From Mansonella perstans (Eukaryota > Nematoda > Chromadorea > Rhabditida > Onchocercidae): DNA of 64,000 bases. A model generated the notes under the pieces. The model saw only the letters and a list, made by a program, of their open reading frames with translations. It was not told the origin of the DNA and searched no databases. The position numbers were made by a program, and so were the translations under genes. Location of the stretch: contig JBAMDO010000037.1 of the NCBI GenBank assembly GCA_037074765.1, forward strand, positions 62,001-126,000. The letters are read 5' to 3'. Numbering within the stretch: position 1 is the stretch's first letter; each line of letters begins with the position of its first letter. This document shows positions 15,960 to 28,856 of this stretch, piece by piece.

Positions 15960-18900
15960 TTGTAACTGGTGGTGGCCTTAGTTTTGGAACACCAATAGCA
16001 TCAACAATCAAAGGGACTTCAATCAATAGAATGGTCAAACAACAGCAACACCAAAATGCGGAAAAGGTGAATAAAGCAGAAGGGAACCAGGAATCACAGG
16101 CTGGTGTGATAACAGAGGAGCATCACTTACTCAGTTTTGATGATTTTGAAGGTCGGTAGATTTTCAACGAAGCTGCAATGAAAAAAGAAAGAATAACGAA
16201 ACAGATTCGTTGTTGGTGTCATATTACACTTCCAATATTATACTTTACCTTATCGAAATGGTTAAGCATTCTAATGACTTAAAATAGGTCCTCTGAAAAT
16301 TGGGTTTCAAATTCGTTATTCTATTAGTGTTCGGAGCAGTTCCAGACAATGTGAGCATCAGACTTAACTTGCAATCCTGGCGCTTGTCGTTTCACCGAAT
16401 CTGGAATTCAATAGGCATTTGTGCTGGCGAGAAGTTCCATGCACAGTAGCCCTTAAAATCAATTGTTAATATCGATTTATTACATTTTACTTCTGTGCTG
16501 ATCTTTCAGGCGATGACATAACGGATTTCAAAATCAAACGTAAAGATCCTAACAAACGCTTAGAGAAGTTGACAAAAAGAGCGAAATTGCGGCAGAAAGT
16601 TGACGATGAAATTATAGAACAAGAAACTAGTGTAATTGTCAAACAAATTAAGCAAGAAATAAAAACGGATGAACCATCAGCTAAAAACATTAACGTTTGT
16701 GTTTTGAAATTGCTTACTTTCTCACCAATATTTTTAAATTAATTTACTATAATTTTGTGGGTGTTCGAGTGATTTTCCTATGTTCAAATCAAAAATTCGT
16801 TGCATGTTAGATTCACAGTAGTCACCAATGGAAAACGAAGAATGAACCCGAACAGGAGGAAACAAGTTCGGAGCAGGATTCGGTCATAAGAAGTAAATTT
16901 CCGTCTGCGTTTCGAGGTTCGGAATTCTGATATTTGTAGCTTATTCTTGAATATGATTCAGTTCTTTTTGTCATTTTAACCACAGTTCTTTCATAGCAGT
17001 CAAGTTTTAGGAGAAATTCCGGATGCGAAGACTGTTTATGAAGCGAGGAAGAAACGAGAAAAGATGCGTTTGGTCGGTTTTAATGGACAAATCCCGCTGG
17101 ATGACGTGCAACGGTTGAAGGTACAATAAATTTTGCAAATTATTATTTCATTCGAGGTTTGAATTATCGAGGAGATAACATCAGAGTAAGATATACAAAT
17201 TTTTATAACAAAAACAACGGAATTTTGATTAACTCATGACGCTTTCTTAAGATACAAAGTTGAGTGATCCCAATACGTGAAATATGCAGTGCTTGAACTA
17301 TCAAGTGCAGGCTAGTTTCTGATATTGCTGAAATTATGTTTTAATTAAATAAAACGAATTGATAGGATAAATTCGTAGCACGATCACGGCTAATACGTGA
17401 AGATGAAAACGATCTGAGTGATGAAGACCCAGAGGGTGGAAGGTCAGTTATTTCTTTAAAGATTCATGTAGAAAGTTCTATCATTATTGTTGGAGAAGTC
17501 ATTATTAGTTTCCGTTTGGGAATTCAAAAGGATGGAACAAAAATCAATTTTATTCATAAGGGAAGCACTGAATAACCAAATGTTCTAATTTTATCAGCTG
17601 TTCAAATCAGGAAAAACTTCCGAAATTATAGAATTGAATCTATTATTTTATGCTTTACAGGTTTTATTCATTAAAAGATCTGGCAGCCAGTGATGATGAG
17701 CGGCGCAGAAATGAACATATGGACTTCCTCGCTCATGAAGAAGGTAGCAATTTTTGAATATAAAAACATAATCAATTTTTTTATTTGATCAGGTGGTTTT
17801 ATTTGATTAAGTATAGGCGTCTTAAAAACCTTTTTAATTTTTGCTAAATTTTTGTTCACTTTTATTCACTCATTTTTTATTATCTCATAGATAATGGTAT
17901 TGACCATGAGCAATCAGACGAGGAAGTAACACGATGGGAAAGAGAACAGATGAAGAAAGGAGTATCATCACATAAAGTAATCTATGTTCAATATTACTTT
18001 AAAACAGAGTTATAAATTTGCTAGATATGAAATTAGGAGTTTTATCTTTTGTTTGAAATTAAAGGTGGAAATGTTAGAACGTGAACGCGCAAAAATGGAA
18101 GCAGTGATGAAAGCCATAAGAAATAGTATGGAAATGCCATCCGAAAATCGCGAACAGTTACCCATGGAAATGGATATAGACTTTCCTGAAACTGATTTGC
18201 ATTTAGTGTCGCAGGGTTGGTATCATCAACGTTTTTGACTGGTTGTATAGCAGTTACACTGTCTTGTTGTGCGAGGAGATTTATTTCTTTATTGAGACTT
18301 CTTTAAATGATCGCTTAGGATCAGATAGCTTTTTTGCCTATATTGAAACAAAGTGGAGAATTGTTCAACTTATTTCGTTAAGTTCTGTTTCAGCCGGCCG
18401 AGTCTGTGGACAAACTACAGCTGTTTCACTAAAGGAAATTCTTTCGAAATTGCAGCAGCGGTAGGTTTATTATGTTTTAGATTCAAACCGTTTTCTAATC
18501 TTGGTTCATTGGTGAATTTTGCCACGTGATATTCTCAGTAATCTTGGAACTAGAATATTGCAGCAAACAAGATGGTAAGGAATCAGTAAGTGCTCATGAA
18601 GCGGAGTTTGAAAAGGCAAACGTGCAAATTCAAGAAAATAAACAAATTATTGGCATGCTGGAGATGGAGGAACCGCGGATTAGAGAACGTTTCCAGATTT
18701 ATCAGGATATGCGAGCGTACGCCAGAGATTTATTGGAGTGTTTGTCAGAAAAAGTGAATGCTTTCGAATTTCATTATAAGCAGCTGTTTGAGAAATATAT
18801 GAAGTATTAACTTATGTAAATATGGGTGGGAAAAATCTAAGACAGGTTAGCAGTATCTTTTTTCAGGTGGACGAAGTTAAGGACTTAGAAAATCGAATGG

Positions 18901-21447
18901 CAGAAATTCTGGATAGCCGAGCCCGAAGACTTCGAGTACGGAGAAGAAACGATGTGCACGACATGTATGATGAATGCTCAGCAGCTGCCGCCGGTCGATT
19001 ATTGCATCAGCGACCTCCTGAAATCATCCAAAGAGCAGCAGAACGAGAAGCAAGAAGGTAGAATTTGTAATGTCTGCAGCAGATAATATTAATCAAGAAA
19101 ACTGAGCTTCCTTTTTTCAGGTCGCGTCGCCGTCGTATGCGTGAAAATACTTTAGAAGGTGTTTCACATGAGGAAGGTTTAAGCACAGATGATGAAGAGA
19201 CAAATAGTGAGATTGTGGCTCGTCAGCAATCAATCGGTATGTATTATAGTGCATTTGATACATTCAAAGGAAGGGAATGGAAATCTTCTGAGAAAACACT
19301 TGAAAATTACTGAAAATATTCGTTCTATAGATGAGATCCGTGCGGCGGCAAGTGTTGTATTCGTTGATGCACTTGATGATTTTTGTCGTATTGATCGGAT
19401 TTTATCGAAATTCTTTGATTGGTTAGCACATGATGAGGAATCTTTCACGAACGCTTTTATTCATCTCTGCATTCCAAAGCTTATCTCATTGTTTATTCGC
19501 TTGGAATTAATTGACTGGGGGCCGCTTGAGGTATTTTTTCTTCAATTTTTCAGTTTTTTTAATTTAATATGACAGCGAAGTACTGCATAAGATAATTCTG
19601 CTCTCCTACAGTATTTTTTGAAATTGCAGCGGTCTTCAGCGGTGTTCCTTATTACTGTATAGTTTGCTTTAAAATTCGTTGTTACAAAATTGCTGCGAAT
19701 GTGTGCAGTTGTAACTTTGCAACTGCGATAGTATTTATATGCAATTTTTCATCTCAGTGCAATTTTTCATCTTTGACTTATATTGCAATTTTTTGTTTTT
19801 CAGAATGACAGTCGTCCAGTAAATTCGATGCGGTGGTACGAAGATTTGATAACATGTGCCGCAACAAGTTCAAACATTAGTGCTGAACATCCTCTCGTTG
19901 TCTCACTTGTACCTCTCTGCATTGAAAAAGTTGTTTTATGGAAAATTACAGGTGTTTTATTGAATGTTAGCTTAATTGATTAAGTTCTTCGTAAAATCTA
20001 CTGGAAGAGTATATTTTCAGTACAGATTTAATTTCAAACGATGCTTGTCTGCTTTTCGTTTTAAAATTGACAGTAGTTAAAATAGAATTTTTAAATGGAT
20101 AAATTAAAATTGAAGATATGTGCAGTTTTAATTTAAAATATTTGAATAAAGTCTACTTGGCAAAATGGGCTTCAAGAATTTTATACTAAAATCGCATATC
20201 TAATCTTTAATTTTTAGAGAAGAATAGAGCGATAGACAAAATTATCATTAAAAAATTTAAAAAAAATAACATCATTTATCTATTTAAACTCTTGTTGCTG
20301 AACAGTCATACTTTTTGCAAATACCACTTTATTAAAATTGTTTAAGAAGTATGAGATCATAATATTTTAATGATAGTGTTGCAAACTGCATACGACTCAG
20401 GATTGATTACTTGTTTTCAGATGTAATCCGTGAGCGTTGGGACCCATTATCGCAACAGCAGTGTCGAAATCTGGGTTTTTTGCTCAATCAGTTAATTGAT
20501 GAATGTCCAACATTAGTACCAAGCAGTAGACCAGTGCAAAAACTTTTACAAACTATATGTCTGCGAGCTCAGGATGCTATTGATGAAGATTTATTTGTTC
20601 CTATTTATTCGAAACAGTACGTTTTTGCTTGATTAATCTATTATTTAATTACTGTGATCTTAACATTTATAAAAATTCTCAATTATTCTACAGGGCTGTT
20701 GAAAATCTTGCTACCGGCTGTAAAACATTCTTGGATCGACAGACGTGGACTTCTGTTAAGGTTTGCTTTCTTGTTTTGTTGATGGCTGAAGAAACATTCG
20801 ACTTTCGCTGGGTTACAAGTTTTATAAAAAGGGTTAATAATGAATTTTATTCAGACAGTCCTAATGAACGGAGTTTTTACTTGTTTTCTTTTGCCCAGTT
20901 CATGACTGCTAAGTTATAGCTTATCCGATGCCTGAGCTGTCTATCTGCTGTTTTATCCGAGGAAAAAATGCGAGAATTGGTTCTGGACGGCATTGTAAAT
21001 CGGGTGATGCCCGCTCTGCAATGCGCAACAATATCTGATCAGTCCATGATCCGGAAATGTCGAGCTTTAATGAAATTGGTCCCAGCAGCATGGAGAGAAG
21101 ATAGCACACGTATTGCTCTGCGAAATTTCAACGATTTATTAGGAAAAGTTGCCGATGAGCATAAAAATAATAGGTGATTCTTGTTGTTTTCAATGGAAAT
21201 GAGAAGTTTGCTGAACTAAAATATCTCTCGCTAAAATTTTCACCACAGTTTTTTCGTTCTGTTAAGTTTGTATAATTATCCAATTTCATCACTTGCAATT
21301 TTTTCTTTTCTTTTTTTTGTTCAGCGCCCCAAATGATCAGTTATCTAAGTTTTGGAAATAATATTTGATTCGAAATTTAACATTTTCAATTTCAGGGAAT
21401 TTGTCAAGGAAGTGAAAAAATTCGTCATTGTGAGCAAATGCTGTTAA
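15869..21447 (+). CDS. PAXBP1: PAXBP1/GCFC-family protein (GC-rich sequence DNA-binding factor homologue)
   Basis: Eighteen exons: 15869-16151, 16510-16694, 16811-16902, 17000-17120, 17366-17442, 17661-17743, 17891-17976, 18065-18215, 18394-18460, 18564-18753, 18867-19057, 19121-19236, 19331-19530, 19804-19951, 20421-20616, 20694-20760, 20920-21173, 21396-21447. Phases join throughout to give about 852 residues (human PAXBP1 has 917). The family is nuclear and linked to late spliceosome disassembly and transcription. Marks: an acidic run of seven Asp plus poly-Gly near residues 18-29, the LLSFDDFEG motif, IPDAKTVYEARKKR, a coiled-coil stretch (VSLKEILSKLQQR), and the C-terminal GCFC helical domain (MRWYEDLITCA, ERWDPLSQQQC). 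The exon 3 donor at 16902 is weak and chosen only for phase. The last residues, VIVSKCC, end at TAA. Confidence 0.92.
15921..15960 (+). repeat. In-frame GAT/GGT trinucleotide tract
   Basis: A run of gat codons followed by ggt codons inside the first PAXBP1 exon encodes Asp-7 then Gly-5. As a coding microsatellite it may vary in length between individuals. Confidence 0.8.
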
Positions 21448-22814
21448 CTGTTTCCAGTGTTTGTGATTGACTGTACAAAACTCAAATAAATATTATTTGT
21501 CCAGTTTGTTACCGTTGTTTTGTTTTTGAATGTATTTCAATTGAATCTATGAATTCAAATTGCGTAGCACAATTTATCCTCTGAAAATGTTTGAATAAAA
21601 AGAAACAGAAGACAGAATTTGGTTGTATCACTCAATTAAAAAAGTTTGTTTTAATGAGTCTCACTTTCAATTTCATTGATGCGTCTTTAGTTTGGATGGT
21701 GCAGGCAATAATATATCAATACTGAAAGGAGATCACAGCAAAAAGAAACAAAAAGTAAACCGATAAAGGGAATTGTAATGCTGATTGGATATTTTTAAAT
21801 TGAAAACACTCAGCTTTGTCACCCGTTCAATAATTATTTTAACATCAAAACTGTGGTAGGGTAAGTTTTCTGTTTCAGAATTAAAAATTAGCATCGAGCA
21901 TTAGTAATTATTAAACGGTTTGAACTGGATGACAAGGCTGAATCTTCGTGAGCTTCAATTACTTCTCTGAATATTGAGAAGGTTAATTGTTTCAAATGGA
22001 TTATGCTTTAGGAGTGGATGCAGTAACCAGATTTAAATTCGGAGATCGAAGCATTAGACTGATTTTGCTATAGATGAATCATTTCAAGCTCTTGGAATCC
22101 AACATAGCAATGCTTGGAGTAGGAAATCATCTATTGGATGTGATGTCTTTTAATTTTTTTGTTTTACAAAACAACTCACTGTTGGATTCCAAGAGCAAAC
22201 GAAATGCTTCAGAGAAGGTTAATGAATTGTGTTGAGTGATCTGTAGCAAGTTCTGAATGCGTGATTTCATCTAAGCGTGACTGATCGGGAACGTTTTGAC
22301 GTTCGATTGAATTAATCCGAATTCATATTGAACTAATCCGAATTCAAATTCAGGGAATTATTAATGCAGTGAATGTGAGATTGCTATTACTGAGACATCA
22401 GAAAAGAATATAATGATTTGTATGAAAAATATGTGTTGCATAAACAAGCGGAAATTCTTTGAATAATTAAAAATTCATTTGTTGCTAAGAACGAAAAAGG
22501 CCTTTGCCTGATGAAAATTTTATTATTTTGAATTATTTTTTCTTGTTTATTATTGAATCATTTTCTATGAGGCATTCATATATTTCTTTTTAGACAAATA
22601 GACTGTAAAAAGAGAAATAAATATGAATAAATTCAATGCTTTTACAAGCAAACAAAACTAAGATAAATTCCATAGAAATGAAAAACTTGGCTTGTGTGAG
22701 TTGATTTTGGTATTTTCGTGATCATAGTGATGTGAATTATGTGAATTACATAACGGCACAAATATTAAAAGAAATTCAATTTATTGTTTACTTCAAATTT
22801 TATTTCATTTTAGG
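21448..22814. other. Intergenic region with an inverted repeat
   Basis: No conserved reading frame is seen. It contains a strong inverted repeat (22076-22210) and short direct repeats of taatccgaattca near 22314-22352. Confidence 0.5.
22076..22210. repeat. Inverted repeat, about 30-base arms, 75-base loop
   Basis: The left arm is 22076-22104 and the right arm 22180-22210. The inner 16 bases are perfectly complementary (ctcttggaatccaaca against tgttggattccaagag). The pairing extends outward through gaatcatttc and gaaatgcttc with one mismatch and a 2-base bulge. It could be a fold-back element or a small-RNA hairpin. No coding function is seen. Confidence 0.85.
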
Positions 22815-23233
22815 ATGTCAAAAATTTAAATGAAATGATAATGCAACTTGCTCAACTTGTTCATGTAAGTTACGATGTCTAATAATTTTTAGTTAAATAA
22901 AATGAGAGAATCTCATGCGGCGATTCATTATAAAAGAAGCTCCATCTTAATAAAATGAAAAGCACTAAATTCATGCGAATAATATCCTAATCTCTTTTTT
23001 TGTATTATTTTGATAATTTATATATTGTTTTATCTACCTGCGCTTACTCATAATTTGACAATTCGATTAAAGTCATTTCTTGAAGCTTTTAGGATTTAGT
23101 TAACAGTACTGCGAAATAGTTGAAAAAGCTCAGATAGATGTCCACAAAGCTCACAAAAATTCGAAGAAAGCTCAAATCGCACTAACAGCAATATATCTGC
23201 TGATAGCAGGATTCGTTGCGGATTCTACAGTAG
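22815..23233 (+). pseudogene. Syntaxin-like SNARE gene fragment
   Basis: Two exon-like pieces resemble the SNARE motif and membrane anchor of syntaxins. The first, about 22815-22864, has good acceptor (ttttag) and donor (gtaagt) signals and reads DVKNLNEMIMQLAQLVH. The second, from about 23112, reads YCEIVEKAQIDVHKAHKNSK, then KAQIALTAIYLLIAGFVA, like a juxtamembrane region plus anchor. Between them about ten residues normally present (the QGE..DSIE part) are missing, and I see no N-terminal Habc exons within 1.4 kb upstream. The stretch continues open for about 40 more codons without family resemblance. A broken duplicate is most likely; a real gene with unseen exons is possible. Confidence 0.5.
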
Positions 23234-23234
23234 C

Positions 23235-24641
23235 AGGTCGCCACCTTCGGAGGAGCTATTGCTGCTTGATTTCATTATTTCTTGTCAATGTTACAAATTT
23301 TTTCAAGATTTTTTTACACTCCACCAACTGTGACATTGGAAGGGGGCAATGAAACGAGTGTTCTAGATGGTAGAACAACAAAGATTTGCTTCATAGGGCA
23401 CATTTGAATGAAAAAAGCACATCAAAACTTAAAAATTCAATTTATTTCGTCTTTATATGATACTATGCATTTACTATGTATTCTGCATTAAATTATTAAG
23501 GTATATGTGGCGAAAAATATTTTCGTCAAAAAATTCTTCAGAAGATTCAGGAAATGGTGAAATAGATAGATAAAAACTAATGTGCACAATGCATATTTTT
23601 TCATTTCCTCATAAATCTTGATAATTTAATGGTTTAATACTCCATTTCTTACCAGATATCTTCAAGAATTTATGATATCTTCATCCTTAAAGTTGTATTT
23701 TCGAAGCTGCTATCACTTATCATGACGACTTTTTTTGGAATAGAATGAGACTTTACCGGCTTATAGGCCAATATCAAAATGATTGTCAATTATCAGCAAT
23801 TCGACTGTAACCAGTTTCAGATCTAGTGGTAACTAAGTGTTTACTAAAGCAACAAATGTAGCTAACATCGATATTTTTCCTAACCTACCCATGTATTATT
23901 ACGCTACTCTGTTCTACAAATGCTACAAAAATGGTCATTACTCTGCATGTTAATATAACTGTCTTTTTTTTTTCATTTAAATAGAAAACAGAAACTTCTT
24001 CATCCAAACTATCCTTTAAGAATTCTTCTAATGTGTATAAATTGTATTTCAGTCTGTTTTACAGATTAGTTGAAGAGTAATGCTCACACCTATTTCAAAT
24101 ATGTAATGGGGAAAACATTCCAGAAGAAAATCGGTTTTTCTATTCTTAAAAAAACGAAGTCCACGAAGATTAAGTGGTCTCAAATTTAAAAATACCTGCC
24201 GGGACGACTTTCTCTTTTTTCACTGCCTTCCTCTCACTGTAATGCATGTTTTATTGCTTTACAATAATACTGAAAATTAACCAGTGGTCTTTTATTTTGC
24301 AATACGCCAAATTTATGTTCGGAAATACAAAAAGAACTTGTAAATAAAAGCAATTCCAGAAGTACATCAAAGGTCTCTTCAAAAACATCTATAAAGAGCA
24401 TGACAGCTGACTGACATTAGAAAGCGACAAATTATCGCAAGATATTACCCATTTCTATACTGTGTCTTAAAAGATAACTAAACAGGAATTCACACTTCCA
24501 TAAAAAAGTATTCAAATTTCAACAAAATTTATGCCACTAACATCATTTCATGAACTTTCTAAATATAGAAACCTAGGACACAGCAAAGTTTGAAGAATGA
24601 ATCCCCCTTAAAACACTGGACAAGTTACTGAATCCATAGAA
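23235..24641. other. Intergenic region downstream of DNAJA2
   Basis: No gene is seen. It is the 3' flank of the minus-strand Hsp40 gene and of the SNARE fragment. Confidence 0.5.
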
Positions 24642-27600
24642 CTATGATTGGGCGCACTGGACATTGTGTGTGTTACCACCGCCCATTTCTTCGTCTTCCT
24701 CGTCAGCATCATCTTGATATACTTCACCTTGACCACTACGACCTCTTTTTTCGTAACGATGTTCTTCATAAGACATCAGAGAAACTTCTTCTACGTTTTC
24801 ACCTTTCGGTAAAGGACCTGTTTGTGGGCGACCGCCTAACAGCGCTTCTAAACACTAAAAAACCAGAAAAAACATTGGATTCATGTTGAGATGTATCCGA
24901 CAAAGACCTGGTCTAAAACTAAATGAACGTAGTAAAAAAAATATGTGTTTAAAGAATGCAACTGAGATCTGAACAATGAAATGACTTTGAAAACTAATTC
25001 CTAAAAGAGTGCACTTCTAAAATCAAATAATGCACCATAAATCAAATAGTGATTCTATAAAAACCAAACTCCGGAAAATCCTTTATCATTTTCATTTCAA
25101 AATAAAGTTGAGACAAAACAAAACCTTATAGTCATTTTCGTCTTTCAAGAAGTTGTCTTCCGGAAATTCGATTTTGAATTTAATGAATAGAACACCCCCA
25201 GCACCCGGACTGTCCGCTATAGGCATTCCTTCGTTACGAATACCACGAATGCAATCTGTTCAGAAGTGTTATTTACATCCCTTATTTTTTTCACAATCTT
25301 TGTTTATCCCTGACAGTTAGACGTGGCACATAAATATAACATTTTGTACTCACCGACACATACAATGTATGCTTCTCACCAAAATATTAGTCAAATATTT
25401 TTGGCAATTATACCTACTCTAATTTCGAGTTTATTTTAAATTTGATTTAATAAGGATATTAAGCCAGACTGCACAGAGCACAGAGCGAATACCGAGGTGA
25501 AATGAGTGAAACAAATCTCCATCGTCTTCCGATAACTCAGGTATTGCTGTCCCAGAGAGAATAATAAGTTTAATGATTTAAAAAAAAAAAAAAAGCAGTA
25601 CCTGGTTCCAAAATATCATTGGGCCGAGTAGTTACCACCAGTTCTCTACCATCCAAATGCTTGACTATAAACTGACAACCACATAGTGCATCGTTCAATG
25701 ATATTTTCCTGAAATCATATTCATAACTTTCGACCGTCATAATATTAAAAATTGCTGAATGAGTTCTCATGGAAAAAAATACCATGCAAATTAAGCTAAT
25801 TTTATGCAGAGGAAATCAAATAGTTTTGCAAGAAAATCATATACTTATAAATTACTTTTGCATAAGTAAATTGTCGCCTTGTCTTTGGAAGGTATCATGT
25901 GGTTTAGACTGCACCACAATTATCACATCACCTGGCTCAACTCCTGGCTAAAAATCGACAAGATTAAACAAAAGAGATTTTTCCAAACGTTTGGTTTCTC
26001 TGGTTTATAAACAACAGTTAGAAATTATTTTGAAAATTTCTACATTTTCAGTAAAACAGAATTCAGGACCTCTTGATCACCTTCACCCCTAAAACAGATC
26101 TTTTGTCCATCATGCATTCCTCTCTGAATGACCACTTCTAACATCTTTTTTTCGGTTACAGTTTTTTCGCCTCTACATGTTTTGCACCGATCTTTTTCCG
26201 GTACTTTTGTTCCTGTAAACAAAAAGTCTACATAAAACTGCCGTTCGAAAATCCTATGTTTGATACAGATCCAGAAAACATATTACTTTTAATGTATCCC
26301 TCAAACCGATTTTAACCATATTTTCCTCATCTTGGTAGTTGCTCAGTTTTTAAGCATTTTAAAATCTTGACTAAGATTTGCTCTTCAAAAGGGTTTTAAA
26401 ACTGAAATTGTGCGCAATCTTGGCATGTTATATAGAAAGTTCCAAACCTGTTCCGTTGCATTCCGAACACTGTATTTGCATTTGCTGGATCAAGCCTGAA
26501 CCAATTTTCCTTATGACGCTCTTAACACCAGCTCCACGACAATCTTGGCAGCTATATGATACTCCTTCCTTGCCACCACGACTACAAAAAAATCAGTGAG
26601 ATTGGAATCATTTGAAAATATGGAGAGTTAAATTCAAGACTACTTGGAGAATCAAATAATAGGATTTAACTAAATAGGTGGTGAGACACAGATAATTGCT
26701 ACAGTTCCCAAGTCAGCATTCGTTTTGACTCCTAGTAATAGCTGAACACCGATGTAATAGCTCCGAAAGACAGCAACTAAGAAGCTAAGCATTAGGAACC
26801 AAATTTAGAAGAAACAAAAATGTTCCCGTTTACTAAATGAAAGTAGAAGCAATCTTCAACCTTTAATACAAATATTTGCATCACCGTCTACTCGTTATTT
26901 TATGGTACTTATCTCACATTAATATTACACCATGTAACAGCTACTTCAAATCTCTGTCGATACAAAAATACCAAGTAAAAAAAATAAAGGCGTTATTGAA
27001 ACTATATCAATTGATGAAACAGTTTCGATTAAAAACTAAAATCGGCATCTTTCCAAAGACAAAAAAATTGTGCAAATTACAGAATATCATAAAAAACCTT
27101 TCCAAGAATATTGCAAATATCATGTTTTAGAAAGATCAGTAAGCAATAAATAGTAAACGGTAAACATTCTACGAGATGCCTATGGACATAATACTTGAGG
27201 AAATCGTCTACAAACTTTTTTTTTGAAAAATTAAGTCAAAGCCTCTGTCTATAAGCATCTTTTCACGCTAATAATAATCCTAAGCGACATTCGAAGTGAA
27301 AACTACTAAAAATCTATTTCAAAAACAATCTCCAATCATTAGAGAAAGATTTTTCAGCAAAATAAAAAAATGCTTGAAATAGTGGGAAAAGAAGGATTTG
27401 AAATGTACAGCGAATATATGCAAAATATATATAAAGTATTGATATACTCTTAACTCACCCATGACAGGCACTGCAAATTATTCGCTTTGATAGCTGTAAT
27501 TTGGATTTTTTGCCATTATAGAGATCTTCCAGAGATACTTTCAGTGGATGGGCCATGTCTTGACCACGCATTTTTCTCCGACGTCCACCACCACCACCGA

Positions 27601-28197
27601 AGAATGACGAAAGCGGACCACCACCAAAGAGGGTTGAAAAAAGATCTTCGGCACCAGAAACACCTCCTTCAATAACATATCAGTAACTAATTAAACTTAC
27701 GCAAATATTTTTTGGAGGATACATTTTTCACTCACCACTATCACCTTCCTTGATACCGTCAAGACCTCTGGCATCATAAACTTCTCGCCGTTCCGGATTA
27801 CTTAGCACTTCATAAGCAAATGATATTTCCTTAAACTTATCACCAGCGGATGGATTCTTATCGGGATGATGTTCCTTTGCCAAATGTCGATAGGACTAAA
27901 AAAAATTAAATAAAAATGTCAGCGGTACATTTTTCTGAAATGGACTAATTTCCGATAAATTTTAGTTTAACAGAATAGAAAAATTTTAACTTAGTTTATT
28001 AACACAACGAATCACTTCTCAATCGTTCTCTTCTATTTTTAGATTAAGGTCTTTAGTGTTAAAAAAAAAAGGAAAAAAAAAACCACTTTTTTAATTTCAT
28101 CCATAGTAGCATTTGGTTTAACATTGAGGATATCATATAGCGTTGTATCCACTGGACCATTCATACGACCGCCACCATTCATTCGATGGAAAAACAT
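24642..28197 (-). CDS. DNAJA2: DnaJ homologue subfamily A member 2-like (type I Hsp40)
   Basis: Nine exons: 28087-28197, 27736-27895, 27459-27666, 26448-26581, 26070-26212, 25856-25947, 25602-25708, 25125-25255, 24642-24854. All phases join and give 432 residues. It is a type I Hsp40 co-chaperone that stimulates Hsp70 ATPase and delivers substrates. Order of parts: J domain with HPD at about residues 47-49, a Gly/Phe-rich linker ([15 protein letters not shown]), four zinc repeats ([32 protein letters not shown]), the substrate-binding C-domains ([21 protein letters not shown]-like GMP) and an acidic tail ending in CAQS, a CaaX prenylation box that points to a cytosolic, membrane-associating DNAJA protein. 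VQCAxx is typical of DNAJA2. In-frame Met codons at residues 6 and 12 are alternative starts. Confidence 0.95.
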
Positions 28198-28647
28198 TGT
28201 TGCCTGCTTCTCTCAAATCAACCTCTTCATAAAATAATTTAGAAAAAAAAAAAATGGAACTTATCTGTTCAAATTCGCAAATAAATCTGAAAACAAAAAT
28301 ATGTTCGATGAATTTAGGCCTTTTTAAAATCCTTTTTCGCTGAAATAATGCAACCATTCCGGACAACCGAATTTTCAAAATCCCTAGACAATAACGCTGT
28401 CGATCGACCTATAGAACAGCCATTTGAAATCAAAATGTCGAATTATGACGTGACACTATTTACTCTCATTGATACTATCATTCAGATACAGAACAATTTT
28501 AGTTTCAATCTAGATGGAAGTAACGAAGAAGATAGAGGAAAAAAAAGTACAGAATGAGTGAATTTGCTCATTTCAGCGAAGAAGCAGAAAGTGCTAAGAT
28601 TTGATGAAGATTGTAGGAGGATTCATTGAGACTATAAGAGATCGATG

Positions 28648-28856
28648 ATGGAATGATGACGCACGTATGGAATGGTGACACACGGATGGAATGGTGACGC
28701 ACGTATAGAATGGTGATACACTTATGGAATGGTGACGCACGTATGGAATGGTGACGCACGTATGGAATGGTGACGCACGTATAGAATGGTGATACACTTA
28801 TGGAATGGTGACGCACGTATGGAATGGTGATACGCGTATGGAGTGGTGATGCATGT
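28648..28856. repeat. 19-bp minisatellite, 11 copies
   Basis: Eleven head-to-tail units of 19 bases with consensus atggaatggtgacgcacgt and an exact period. A variant unit (atagaatggtgatacactt) occurs at copies 4 and 8, so a four-unit block may have been duplicated. Because 19 is not a multiple of 3, all frames are open and give spurious HHSIRASPF-like products on the minus strand. Confidence 0.95.

Noticed and set aside
28568..28816. Minus-strand open frames giving HHSIRASPF-type repeated peptides
   Set aside because: They are translations of the 19-bp minisatellite. The period is not a multiple of three, so all frames stay open, and there is no start context or homology.
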